Positions 1 through 13,783 of a DNA stretch of 55,000 bases are shown here, in pieces. How positions within the stretch are numbered: the stretch's first letter is position 1; each line of letters opens with the position of its first letter. The DNA is from Neocallimastix lanati (nom. inval.). Lineage: Eukaryota > Neocallimastigomycota > Neocallimastigomycetes > Neocallimastigales > Neocallimastigaceae. The position numbers were made by a program, and so were the translations under genes. Location of the stretch: NCBI GenBank assembly GCA_016946835.1, contig JACVTC010000043.1, forward strand, positions 455,001 through 510,000. The letters are read 5' to 3'. Below the pieces are notes generated by a model, which saw only the letters and a list, made by a program, of their open reading frames with translations, made no database searches and was not told the origin of the DNA.

Positions 1-520
1 GGTTAAATTTTAATTTTTATTATTTCTTTTTAAGTATTTTTAATTAAAATTTTTTATTAAATTAATTTTTTTAATAATATTCAGATTATGTTAATAAACA
101 TAATAAGAATAAATCATTTGTTAATTTATTTAAAATTAAAGTTCATTTTTAATTTTTAAATTTTAATTTTTATTACTAAATCTGTTATGTAATAAGTAAA
201 ATAATGAGTTTTAAAATAACGAGTTCTTTGGTTTTAATTAAAAATTAGTACTTTAAAAAAAAAAAGATAAATAGCAAAGCCTTTTAATGTAAATTAATAA
301 TAATTGTATAAAATGAAAATAATTTCATTCTTTTATTTTATTTTTTTTTTATTTTTTTTTTAAAATCTAATAAAGCAATAAAACAAGAAGATAAAAAAAA
401 ATAGAAAAAAAAGATAAGATTTATGTTATTGAAATTATAAATTTTATTTTCAATAATAATTTATAATTTATAATATACACAAATAAATAAGAAATATAAT
501 ATAATAAAAATAATTTTAAA
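1..520. other. A+T-rich 5' flank of the first ankyrin gene
   Basis: No open frame or RNA gene is visible. The stretch is almost pure A/T with homopolymer runs (for example T and A runs at about 340-415). It presumably holds the promoter and 5' UTR of the gene starting at 521, but no specific element can be picked out. Confidence 0.6.
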
Positions 521-2209
521 ATGATAAATGAAGATAAACAGATAAATTTAATTATAAACGCAATTGATAGTGGTAATATTGATATAATAATTCATAGTGA
601 CATAAATAACAAGGATATTGTCCATGAAATATATAAAAGAAATTTGCTATCTCTTGAAAGATTAAAATTTTTAATAAAAAATTGTAGTCAGTATATATCC
701 TCTTCATTAATAAAAGAATGGATAAGGGATGATAATAATAGCGAATCATTAGAAATTTTGTTTAATACGTATAAGTTTTATGATAATGATTTTATTAAAT
801 GGTTATTATATCAATATAAAAATAAATCATGCATTTCTTCTACTAATTTAAATAATCAAATTTTCAATGAAAAATATAAAATTTCAAAGTGTAATATTAG
901 CAATTCCAATACTGCATATTTATTTAAGACATGTAGAGAAGGAAATGAACATTTAACCAAATATTTAATACAACATGGAGCAGATATAAATAAAGAGAAC
1001 GAAAACGGCGAAACACCATTATTTTATGCATGTTATAGTAGAAACAAGAATATAATAAAATACTTAATTGAACTTGGTGCGAATATTAATAAAGAAGACC
1101 AAATTGGTGAAACGCCATTATTTAGGGCATGTTATGATGGAAATGAAAAAATAATAAAATATTTAATTGATCTAGGAGCAGATATTAATAAAAAAAATAG
1201 ATGTGGTGAAACTCCGATATTTAATTTATGTAAATCTGAAAAAAATGAAAAAATAATAAAATATTTAGTTAGTTTAGGGGCTAATATAAATAAAGAAAAT
1301 AAGGATGGTGAAACACCAATATTTAATGCGTGTTATTATGGTAATGAAAATATAATAAAATGTTTAATTGACCTTGGAGCAGATATAAATAAGGAAAAAT
1401 TAAATGGTGAGACACCATTATTCAAGGCATGTTATTGTGGAAATGAAAATATAGTAAAATATTTAATTAACCTTGGATCAGATATAAATAAAGTAAATAG
1501 GAATGGTGAAACACCATTATTTAATGCATGTCGTAAAAACAACGAAAATATAATAAAGTATTTAATTGACCTTGGCGCAAATATTAATAAAGAAAATAAA
1601 TATAGTGAAACACCAATAATCATTGTATGCAATAATAGAAATGAAAATATGGTAAAATATTTAATTAACCATGGAGCAGATATAAATAAGGAAAACAATA
1701 AAGGTGAAACACCATTAATTATTGCATGCAATGATGGCAATGAAAATATGGTAAAATATTTAATTGAACATGGAGCTGATGTAAATCAAGGAGATAAAAG
1801 AGCACCATTACTTATTGCATGTAGCAATGGAAAAGAAAATATAGTAACATGTTTAATTGAACATGGAGCCGATGTAAATAAAGAGGAATTTTATGGTGAA
1901 ACCCCTTTACTTTATTCATGCCGTTGCGGATATGAAAATATAGTAAAATATTTAATTGAACATAAGGCAAATATAAATAAAGAGAATATATTTATGGAAA
2001 CTCCATTATTTGGTGCATGTAAAAATGGAAGTGAAACTATAATAAAATACTTAATTGAGCATGGAGCAGATATCAATAAAAAAAATTGCTATAGTGAAAC
2101 CCCATTAATTTATGCACGTAATTGTAGAAATGAAAATATAATAAAATATTTAACTGAACATGTTGCAGAGATAAATAATAAAAGCGAAGGTAAAATTATG
2201 AGATTATAA
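521..2209 (+). CDS. Ankyrin-repeat protein (562 aa), single exon
   Basis: Residues 1 to about 128 form a non-repeat, helix-rich N-terminal region. Residues about 130-553 are about 13 consecutive 33-residue ankyrin repeats with the core GETPLF-AC--GNENIIKYLI-HGADINKEN. The repeats are unusually uniform, which suggests recent internal duplication. One repeat (GDKRAPLLIAC, near residue 425) is a few residues short and one (CKSEKNEK) has an extra residue. There is no signal peptide or membrane segment, so it is probably an intracellular protein-binding scaffold; no partner can be inferred. The chosen ATG follows an A-rich leader and is the first in the open frame. The N-terminal motif YDNDFIKWLL resembles YNNDFILRLI in the second ankyrin protein at 8375-11221, so the two share a domain architecture. 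The reading frame ends at a TAA, but ankyrin-like coding traces continue downstream, so the gene may once have been longer. Confidence 0.93.
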   Translation: MINEDKQINLIINAIDSGNIDIIIHSDINNKDIVHEIYKRNLLSLERLKFLIKNCSQYISSSLIKEWIRDDNNSESLEILFNTYKFYDNDFIKWLLYQYKNKSCISSTNLNNQIFNEKYKISKCNISNSNTAYLFKTCREGNEHLTKYLIQHGADINKENENGETPLFYACYSRNKNIIKYLIELGANINKEDQIGETPLFRACYDGNEKIIKYLIDLGADINKKNRCGETPIFNLCKSEKNEKIIKYLVSLGANINKENKDGETPIFNACYYGNENIIKCLIDLGADINKEKLNGETPLFKACYCGNENIVKYLINLGSDINKVNRNGETPLFNACRKNNENIIKYLIDLGANINKENKYSETPIIIVCNNRNENMVKYLINHGADINKENNKGETPLIIACNDGNENMVKYLIEHGADVNQGDKRAPLLIACSNGKENIVTCLIEHGADVNKEEFYGETPLLYSCRCGYENIVKYLIEHKANINKENIFMETPLFGACKNGSETIIKYLIEHGADINKKNCYSETPLIYARNCRNENIIKYLTEHVAEINNKSEGKIMRL

Positions 2210-2279
2210 GAATTAAAGTATTGCAACTTTTTTAATATTTAAGTAATAAATCTTATTTTCTATTACTAATTTTAAAAAA

Positions 2280-2561
2280 TTTAATGGATGATGATTGGTG
2301 ATAAATATCAGTTATGTTGAAAATGAAAAAATAAGTAAAAATTTTAATTAAATATAGTGAAGACAAAGAAATCAATATGGATGTAACATCATTATTAAAA
2401 ATCAGCTATTTTAAAAATGAAAAAATAATAAATTGTTTGATTAAAAATATGTGAAATGCCATTATTCAATGTATACATAAAAATATATTAAAAAATAATA
2501 GAATATTTAATTTAATAAAGAGCAGTAAATATAAAATAAAGAAAAATCAATAGTGTAAATC

Positions 2562-2604
<43 letters not shown>

Positions 2605-2957
2605 ATATCTATCAATAAAAAAATTAAACTATAGTATAAAATATTTAATTGAACATGGAGAAGATAAATAAAATAAAACAAAACAACTAAAGATCAACCA
2701 TTAATAATATAATGCAATTAACTATTATATATTTTTAAGGTTATAGAGATTTTAGAAAAATACTTTACAAAACAAGAAATTAAAAAAAAAAGAAAGTATT
2801 GTAAAATCTCATTATATAATGAATACTTATGAAATAAAAATATAGATTAAATTAAATATTTTTGTTAAATATGAAACAGATGTCATCATCACTAAAAGTC
2901 TTTGGGAATGAAAAAGCATTAATTTAGTTTTTACAATGATAAAAATTCAAATATAAT

Positions 2958-2988
<31 letters not shown>

Positions 2989-3430
2989 GAAAATCACAAA
3001 TGTAGATAAAAAAAATAAAAGTGGAGAAACGATATTAATTAAAGCATAATGTTGTAGAAATAAAAAAAGGTATAAGATTATAAAAGATTTATAAGATATA
3101 TTAATAAAGAAAACCTGAATAGTGAAATACCATTATATAAAGTATGGAAAACATATATTAAAGTATTTAATCGACTTTAAGATTAATATAAAAATATAAT
3201 ACCAAAATGGTGAAAAATCAATATTTAGAACATAAGTCATAGATATGTAAATATATAAGAGTATTTAAAATGGAGCTGAAACGAACAAAAGAAACCATAA
3301 GGATTATACACTAAAACTTTAGTAAATTATTTATTTGTAAATATATCCGAGTATTTAAAATGGAGCTGACATGAACAAAAAAAACCATATGGATTATACA
3401 TTAAAATTTTAGTAAATTTTTTATTTGATT
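2280..3430 (+). pseudogene. Decayed ankyrin repeats downstream of the 562-aa gene
   Basis: All three forward frames carry scattered remnants of the same repeat: a GDTSLLKISYFKNEKIINCLI-like stretch near 2370-2440, KYLIEHGEDK near 2640, SGETILIKA near 3020-3050, and two copies of a tract with 'tggagctga' around 3270 and 3361. They are broken by stops, frameshifts and homopolymer insertions (about 42 T at 2562-2603; poly(A) at about 2967-2988). This is best read as the decayed 3' part of the ankyrin gene at 521-2209 or of a tandem neighbour. It is unlikely to be translated. Confidence 0.7.
3246..3425 (+). repeat. Two tandem copies of a 90-bp unit within ankyrin remnant
   Basis: The segment containing 'gtatttaaaatggagctga' recurs exactly 90 bp apart (3261 and 3351), each followed by a similar 'ggattataca-taaaa-tttagtaaatt' stretch. 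The unit derives from one decayed ankyrin repeat (normally 99 bp). Confidence 0.75.
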
Positions 3431-4084
3431 TTTGACTTTTTTTAAATTTATTATTAATAATATTATTATAATAATTACATTAATCTTTATATTATTTTTT
3501 CTTTTTAATAACTATGTCATTATTTTATTATGATAAAACTAGAACATAAAATATTAATTATTAAAATATAAAATAAAGTAAAAATAATATAAATATATTT
3601 TTTTTATAAATTCAAAATTAATATTTTGTGTTATTTAATATATGACTCTTATTATTTATTTATAATGTATTTATTTATTACATTAAATGCAATCAATTGG
3701 ATATATGTAATAAATAAAAATAAAACAAATAGAAGTGAATACTTTTCATAATATGATAATAATAAAAGTTTTTACCATATATAAATAATATCAATATGTT
3801 TTATAAAATAAAATTATAAATTATTTAATCTTAAATAATGAATAATAAATAATAAAAATAATTAAATAAAATGTGTCAATTTAAATTTGAATAATATTTT
3901 ATAAAAATAAAAAAATAATTATAAATACTGGTTACTAAATATTAAATATTAATAAGAAATAAAATAAATTTTAATAAAAAAAAAAGTGTTAATTGTAATA
4001 AGTAAATAATTAATAATAATAAAAATAATAAAAATAATTATGAATACTAATATTAATAAAGTAATAATAATAATAAATAATTTT
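3431..4084. other. Gene-free A+T-rich stretch
   Basis: I see no coding frame, RNA gene or notable element between the ankyrin remnant and the retrocopy, only short A/T-rich runs. Confidence 0.6.
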
Positions 4085-4323
4085 TTAACAAATATTATGA
4101 AACTATTACTCGCAATAATGAACGTGGTGTTATCATTGATGAATGGGAAAAGTTAGAAACTATTGCTTCTAACGCACTTTTATAATTATATAATATATAA
4201 TATTTTATTTCATGTATTTTACTTTTTATTTTTCGTTTAAATCATGTAATTTTATTATTATTATAAATAAATAAGTTTTCTCTAAGTCTAAAAAAAAAAA
4301 AAAAATTAACAAATATTATGAAA
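4085..4323 (+). pseudogene. 5'-truncated processed retrocopy with poly(A) and 18-bp target-site duplication
   Basis: The 18-bp sequence TTAACAAATATTATGAAA occurs exactly at 4085-4102 and again at 4306-4323. Between them lies an island of codon-like, more GC-containing sequence (4103-4186) reading ITRNNERGVIIDEWEKLE-TIASNALL and a TAA stop. A 3'-UTR-like stretch with an AATAAATAA motif follows (about 4270), and then a 16-nt poly(A) tract at 4290-4305. The combination of a 5'-truncated C-terminal coding end, 3' UTR, poly(A) and flanking duplication is the signature of target-primed reverse transcription of a cellular mRNA by a LINE-type machinery. I do not recognise the source gene. The first two bases of the frame's Thr codon lie at the junction, so only about 26 residues are informative. 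Confidence 0.85.
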
Positions 4324-4503
4324 TAAGTGAATAATAAATAAATAAGTAAATAATAAGTGAATAAATAATAAATAAATTATTAAATAATTTTAATAATTAA
4401 CAATTAATAACATATAATATTGATTAATAAAATAATTATTATATTATTAATAATTATAAATAATTTTTTATTAATAATTAACATTTTTTTTAGACTAGGA
4501 AAT

Positions 4504-4990
4504 ACTAAATAAATAAATAAATAAATAATAAATAATTAAATAATTAAATAATTAAATAAAAAAATAATAAATAATAAATAATAAATAATAAATAATAAAT
4601 AATAAATAATAAATAATAAATAATAAATAAATAAACAATAAATAAATAAACAATAAATAAATAAACAATAAATAAATAATAAATAATAAATAATAAATAA
4701 ATAAACAATAAATAAATAAGTAATAAATAATAATAAATAAATAATAAGTAATAAATAATAAATAATAAATAATAAATAATAAATAATAAATAATAAATAA
4801 TAAATAATAAATAATAAATAATAAATAATAAATAATAAATAATAAATAATAAATAATAAATAATAAATAATAAATAATAAATAATAAATCATAAATAATA
4901 AATAATAAATAATAAATAATAAATAATAAATAATAAATAATAATAGAAAGACTATTTATTAATAAATAATAAATAATAAATAATAAAAAA
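4504..4990. repeat. About 490-bp simple repeat of AAATAAT and AAAT units
   Basis: This is an almost uninterrupted run of the heptamer 'aaataat' mixed with the tetramer 'aaat'. It begins shortly after the poly(A)/duplication of the retrocopy. It creates a long artificial open frame on the minus strand made only of Ile, Tyr, Leu and Phe, which is not a gene. Confidence 0.9.
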
Positions 4991-5959
4991 TAAAAGAATT
5001 TAAAAGTTTTATTTAATATTTATTAACAATTTAAATGTTATACTTTGAATTAATAATAAAAAAAAAAAATTAATAATATAAATCCCAAACATTTAAACAT
5101 TTTTTTTAAAAAAAATTTTTTTTGCGGGGAAATAAAAATTTTAATAATTGGATAATTGAATAGTGGATTTTTTTTACAATATCAAGAATGATTTTCATAT
5201 GTCTTTTTTTTTTTTTTTTTTTTTAATTTAACAAAAGTGCAAAAATTAAAAGAAATTGAAAAATTTTAAGGAGATATTAATTATTAATACAATCAATTGA
5301 AATAAAATAAATGGTTTTCTTTATTAATTTTTTTTTTTTTGTAAATTTTTACATATTTAAATTACTTTTATATTACATCAATTTTAATACCAACAAATAA
5401 AAATATTTTCTTTTAATATTTTTTTTTCCATTAAATAATAATAATAATAATAGCAAGTATTTAATATATTTAATAATTTTTGTGAAATTAAAGGTTAAGC
5501 AGAACTATTTAAATTTATATATTAAAAGATTGGTAAAAGGAATGATAATAATAATAAATTATTAAATTATAATAAAATTAATAATTAATATATTTAATAA
5601 TAAGAATTAATAATGCCAATAATATTTAATTAATAATAATTAATCTATAAAAAAGTTTTTACTTTTTTTTTTTTTTTATATTATTTGATAAAGATGAACC
5701 TTTACCTAATATTAATAGTAGTAGATAATTATAAAAATAATTCTAATATAAATTTATAATTATTTATTATTTCTTTATTTCTTTATTATATCAATTTTAA
5801 TAGTCAATTCTAATTACTAAAAAATATTCAAATATTCAACATAATTTATAAATAAATTATATTTCATTATATAAAATAATATAATATCATAAATAATATA
5901 TAAAATAATTTAAAATTATATTATATTCTTTGTATATAATAGATATAAAGTAAAGTTTA

Positions 5960-6165
5960 GTTTTTATAAATAATTATTTATTTATATTATATATATATAA
6001 TCATTCATATAATTAACTAATTATTTATTTATTCATATATTCATTCATATATTTACTTATTTATTTATTATATATATAATCATTCATATAATTAATTAAT
6101 TATTTATTTATATATTCATTCATATAATTAATTAATTATTTATTTATATAATCATTCATATAATA
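5960..6165. repeat. Imperfect tandem repeat with 'attcatataattaattaatt' core
   Basis: A block of about 35-90 bp containing 'cattcatataattaa-taattatttattta' recurs at least four times. It is low-complexity expansion in A+T-rich DNA with no sign of function. Confidence 0.7.
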
Positions 6166-6179
6166 ATTTTTTTCTTTAT

Positions 6180-6864
6180 CAAAAATCTTTTTTTTTTTTA
6201 ACAAAATACTAATCCATCCTTCGTCATTTATTCCAGTTTCATTACTAATAAGGTTATAACAATAATATATTAATATGTATTATTAATATATATGATATAA
6301 AATTGATATAATATATTAAATATATTATATTTATAATAGATTTCATAATAAAGTTTTAAATATTATCATATATTATTTTAATTGTATACAATACATTGTT
6401 TATTATGGCATATATACACTAATAAATAAATATATTTAATATGTAGTATATAATTTATTTAAAGTATTTAATATAAAATATATTTATATTATATAAGTAT
6501 GTATAACCACCATTTTTTTTTATCTTTGATTATTAATAATTACAAAATTATTTATTTTTTTTTTTTGATATTATTTTATTAATATATATAAATTTTTAAT
6601 ATTGAATAATATAGATTCATCAAGAGACTAAAGTATCGATATTAATGATTTTCAAAAACTAAACTTTTTACTAATAATTAATAGTTAAGAGTAAGAGTAG
6701 ATAAAATATTTAATAAAATATTTAATAAAATTTTATATTCTTGCATTGGGGTTATTGAATAAATAGAATTCTTCATATTTATTCATGATTTAAGGTTCTA
6801 TCATCGGATAATGGAATGGATATCCATATTCATTCTGAATTAAATCTTTATAAAGTTTGAAACT
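6180..6864 (-). pseudogene. Possible decayed protein-coding fragments (minus strand)
   Basis: Two islands on the minus strand look translated in the past. The lower is 6733-6864, reading FKLYKDLIQNEYGYPFHYP and MIEP, an in-frame TAA, then IMNKYEEFYLFNNPNARI and another stop. The other, at about 6190-6255, reads NLISNETGINDEGWISILL. Both have more G/C and more balanced amino-acid composition than their surroundings. They are interrupted and joined by stop-rich DNA, so at best they are remnants. I do not recognise the family; an ankyrin origin for the second island is possible but weak. Confidence 0.3.
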
Positions 6865-8128
6865 TTATTTAATTTTATTTATTTATTTAATTTTAATTAT
6901 TCATTAATTTATTAAATATATATTTATCATTGATTTATTTATTTACTCTTCTATTAATTCATTCATTTATTTTTTGTTTTGTGGAATATGAATAATTAAA
7001 CTGGAATTAAAAAAATAAAAATAAATATAAGAAGTATATTCCAAAAACTATTTTTAACATATTATTAATATATTTTAATATATATGTAATATATTAATTC
7101 TTATTAATTTGTATATTATTTGATTATATATAATATATTATTAAATTAGATTTACTAAACTATATATTATCTATTAATAATATTTAATTAATATATATTT
7201 TCTATTATTAAAATTTAATTATTAATGACTATCATTTATATGTTATTTATATATTACATAGTATAAATATAATATATTATAAATTTATATTAACTTAATT
7301 GAATATAAAAAAAGTTATTTTTATTAATAATCCGAATTTATTTATTTTCATATACATTAATTATTAATAATTAATAAAAATAAAAAAAAAATATATCTAT
7401 TGATTATTAATTTCTTATATATTATTTTTCCTTTAAATTTTTTTTTCTTTTTTATAAATATTTATTATTTTATATATTATTTGTTATATGTTATTCGTTG
7501 TTTGTTATTTATTATTTATTATTTATTTTTTACTAATTTTTTTATTATTATTTTTTTATTAATTATTTTTATTAATTATTTTTATTAATTATTTTTATTA
7601 ATTATTTTTTATTTTTTATTATTTATTATTATAATTTAATTTCTTTATATTGAACTTTTTTCATATATATTTTAATATTTTCATAGAAATCTTTTTATCC
7701 AATATTAATTATTTTTAATTGCTCTATATTTAACGATACTTCTATATTATTAAATAAAAGATTTTTTTTTAATAATGGATTCAATTATTAATAATGAAAC
7801 CTATTAAATCATTATTTAAATTTTATATCATTAATACTTATTCTTATTTGTTTTATAATATAAAATAGTTATTAATAATGTAATTAAATATTAAAAAAAA
7901 TTTTAATATTTGTTTATATAAAAATAAATATTAATATAAAAAAAAGTATTAATAACCCTAATAATTATATTAAAGTTATTAAAAAACAAAAAATTTTATC
8001 ATATTACGTAAATTATTAATACATAGATTATTAATAAATAATTATTTATATTACTAATTATTTAATTTTTTTTATTATTTTATTTTTTTTTTTTTTAAAA
8101 AATATAAATATATTTATATTTTTATTTT

Positions 8129-8166
<38 letters not shown>

Positions 8167-8374
8167 TTTATTAAATTTAAAATAAATGTTATATTTTTTG
8201 GAATATTTAATAAAAAAGAAAAAACATTTTAATAATATAAAGAAGTTATTAAATAATAATTATAGTGTATATTAAATATATAGTAATTATATATAAAGTT
8301 GAAAATTTATAAATATATTTTTATTATAATTAATTTTTTTATTTGCTTAAAACTAATCATTGTAAAATATTAGA

Positions 8375-11215
8375 ATGAAGGTTTTAATTCAGAACTATTT
8401 AAAGAGTAATGAAATTTATGAATTAAAGTCATACTTATGTTTTAATAATATTACTATCAAAGATATATGTCAAAATTGTTTTGACATATTAACTTATTCA
8501 ATAGGTATACATTCTTCAAATGAACTAATTTATTTTATTGTAAGTAATTATGATAATTTAAATTATACAACGGACGAAGGCTTCATACCCCTTTTTTTAG
8601 CATTAGAACAAGAAAATTTAAGTTTAGCTTCCTATTTGTTAAGTAGAGGAGCAAGTATAAATTATTGTAATAGTTCAGGTGAAAATGTATTACTCTATTT
8701 GGAAAAAAAAGGAAATTTAAATAAGAAAATATTAAATTTCATATTAAGAAGCGGAATTAATATAAATAGTAAAGATAATAATAAGAAAGTATTTTTGGAC
8801 TATACTGATAATTTGAAGTTTGTTAAAATAGTTTTTAGTTATTATATATATAATAATGATTTTATTTTAAGATTAATATGTTGTTCAAAAAGAAGAGAAA
8901 AGATAAGTACAAAAGAATTAAATTTCAGAATTAATAATGAATTTCAAAAAATCGAAATATCTCAATCTATATATCATTCGGTGATAGATAAAGATCAGTT
9001 AAATATATTAAAAATTTTATTGAAAAATGATAAACAAAGTCAAACCATTGGGGAAATCTGTGAAAAAAATGGTCTTATCAATAAAGTATCTAAAAATAAT
9101 AATATTCAAATACTAAGATATTTAGTGGAACAAGGTGCAAATATCAATGAAAGAGATGAAAATGAAAATACTGCTTTATATAAAGCCTGTAAACATTCTT
9201 CAAGGGAGGTCATTTATTATTTAATAGATTGTGGTGCAGAAATTAATAGTAAATGTAAAGATGATACTAGTGTTTTAATGGTAGCATCATACAACGGTTT
9301 ATTAGATATTATTAAATTTTTATTGGAAAGGGGAGCACACATTAATGAACAAAATATTTTAGGTAATAATGCTTTAATTGCTGCAGCGGAAGGTGGCCAT
9401 TTAAGTGTTGTGAAATATTTAACGAGTAGAGGAGCCTGTATTCAAACAAAAAATAAAGATGGTTATACCCCTTTCCTTTCTGCAGCTCAAAATGGTTTCT
9501 ATGATATTTTAAAATATTTAATAGAGATGGGAGCCAATATTAATGAACAGAATAATCATCAATGCACTGCATTAAACATTGCTACTAAGAAAGGTTATCT
9601 CTCCATCTGTAAATATTTAGTAGAAAATGGAGCTAAATTAAATATTAAAGATGATGATGGTTGCTCTGAAATTATGTTAGCTGTCTATAATGGTGATGAA
9701 GATTTGACAGAATTATTCATTCAGCATGGAGCAAATCTTCATGAACGTAATTTTCAGAATTGGAATCTCTTACATATTGCTTCTTATCGTAGAAAATTGG
9801 CAATTATAAAAAAATTACTTTATTATGGTGCAGAAATTGACTCTGTTAATAATGAAGGAAATACCGCTCTTTTAATTGCCTGTATTAATGGCTCACTTCC
9901 TGTTGTTCAATACTTAGTAGAAATGGGTGCTAATATCAATGCCATGAACAATGAAAAATATACCCCATTATCTGTTGCAGCCCAAAATGGACATATCGAG
10001 GTTTCAAAATATTTGATTGATCAAGGGGCTGATTATACCATAAGAAATAAATATTTTCTTTCTCCTTTTAATATTGCAGCCATTAAAGGTAGAGTGGAAA
10101 TATTGAATTATTTAATAGATCGTGGAGTGGATATTGATGAAAGTAATGAAGGAAAATATAATTCATTAATGATGGCTTGTTATAGTGGTTGTCTTGATGG
10201 CGTACGTACTTTATTGGCTCGTGGTGCCAAAATCGACCTCACGTATTTAACTGGGGAGAGTCCACTTCATGTTGCTACTAAATATAATTATGTTGATATT
10301 GCGGAATGCTTAATACAGTATGGTGTTGAGATTAATAATAAGAATCATGATGGAAATACACCTTTACATCTAGCTGCTCAATATGGTAATTTAGATATGG
10401 TACAATGTCTTTTATCTCATAATGCCGATATTTGTGGCTTAAATAATTGTGGTTGTTCTCCACTTTGTATTGCTATCATCGCTCAAAATTATTCAGTCGT
10501 AAAATATTTAATTCATCAAGGAGCTAATATTAACACAAAGAATAAATATGGATGGAATCCTTTAATGTTAGCCACATGTAAAAACTCATTTTCAATTGTT
10601 AAACTTTTAGTGGGAGAATACTCCTGTCCTCTGAATGAAGTTAATGAAGAAGGATGGTCTGCTATAACACTATCTGCTTCTAAAGGATTTAATGAAATTA
10701 CAAAATATTTAGTAAATCAAGGAGCCATGGTAAATCATAAAAATCATCAAGGTAATACAGCTCTTCATTTTGCTTGTGAAATTGGTAATGAAGATTTAAT
10801 TCATTTCTTAATAGAACATGGAGCTGAAATAAATGAGAAGAATATCGATGGATTTACTCCTTTGATGACTTCTATTAAAAATGGTCATGCCAGTATAAGT
10901 TATTATTTAATTGATCGTGGAGCTGATATTCATGAAAAAAATAGAGATGGATTTAATGCTTTGATGATGGCTGTAGAAAGGAATAATATTGATCTTGTTG
11001 AAATGTTAATAGAAAAAGGAGTAGATGTTAATGAAATTTCAAATTGTAGGTGTACCGCCTTATTAATAGCAAGTTCAAAGGATTATTTAGAATTAGTGAA
11101 GATTTTAGTTTGTCATGGTGCCAATATTCATCATAAATGTAGTAATGGTTGGGATGCCTTAACCTTTGCTCACAAAAATAATTATACCTCTATCATAAAT
11201 TATTTATCTCAGTTT

Positions 11216-11221
<6 letters not shown>
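8375..11221 (+). CDS. Large ankyrin-repeat protein (948 aa), single exon
   Basis: Residues about 67-130 hold two or three divergent ankyrin repeats. Residues about 135-235 are a non-repeat linker containing YNNDFILRLICCSKRREK. From about 236 to the C-terminus run about 21 ankyrin repeats (typical core: GNTALHFACEIGNEDLIHFL, then IEHGAEINEKN-DG). Unlike the 562-aa protein, these repeats differ from each other and have richer codon variety, so this looks like an older gene under constraint. There is no signal peptide or membrane helix, and none of the extra domains often fused to ankyrin arrays (kinase, RING, Fox) is visible. It probably acts as a cytoplasmic or nuclear protein-interaction scaffold; the target is unknown. 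The ATG follows an A+T leader with no earlier in-frame ATG. A 27-nt A run follows the TAA stop directly. Confidence 0.95.
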
Positions 11222-13335
<2,114 letters not shown>

Positions 13336-13783
13336 TGTCTCTTATTACCAACCCAACCTCCTGGTCGATTATGTCTAAGCCAATTATCAACAATATAGAA
13401 TTCAACAAGTGGACTTCTACTCCAACCATAGACATCAACATATGAGTAATCAACATTTCGAATATTTTGTTTAACTACTTTAAACAAGCTTTCAAATTTC
13501 CAATTTGAGTATGAGTCTTAGTACTATCAAATGAAAGTCCACTACGACATAAATAATCTTTAGTATTTTGGAAAGAACAAGAGAAAGAACCATCCGAATA
13601 GAAAGCAGCACCATTATTACCACCATCAGTCCATAATTCATAATTCACACCTCCAATTTTTCCTTTCTTACTTTTAGTTTCTTTAACACTTACACCTGTA
13701 TGTTTTGTTGAACTACAAAAACTTTGAGCAAACGAAGAAGTAACTAAAGTTAAAACAAATGGAATAAATTTCAATAATTTCAT
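13336..13783 (-). pseudogene. GH11 xylanase pseudogene 1 (frameshifted, 3'-truncated)
   Basis: The ATG at 13783 opens the same signal peptide (MKLLKFIPFVLTLVTSSFAQ) and N-terminal half as the intact GH11 genes. After HTQIGNLKA a 1-nt deletion shifts the frame (the intact genes continue ADFKVVKQ; here it reads ACLK and stops). The correct frame resumes as VVKQNIRNVDYSYVDVYGW and includes PLVEFYIVDNW with the nucleophile Glu. All homology stops at about 13336, after VGNKR. The C-terminal third, including the thumb and acid/base Glu, is gone and is replaced by unrelated A+T-rich DNA. It cannot make an active enzyme. It marks the outer left edge of the SWEET-GH11 array. Confidence 0.93.

Larger units (their letters stand above)
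4991..8374. other. A+T-rich intergenic stretch
   Basis: There is no intact gene. It holds poly(T) runs (for example about 5207-5224 and 8132-8164), the tandem repeat at about 5960-6165, a 15-bp repeat 'attaattatttttat' repeated about four times at about 7556-7610, and coding-like scraps on the minus strand at about 6180-6864, described separately. The last few hundred bases presumably include the promoter of the 948-aa ankyrin gene. Confidence 0.6.

Noticed and set aside
4536-4892. Minus-strand open frame made of Ile/Tyr/Leu/Phe
   Set aside because: Translation of the AAATAAT simple repeat.
7400-7588. 62-aa Phe/Ile/Tyr open frame
   Set aside because: Low-complexity A+T sequence with 15-bp repeats; no coding character.
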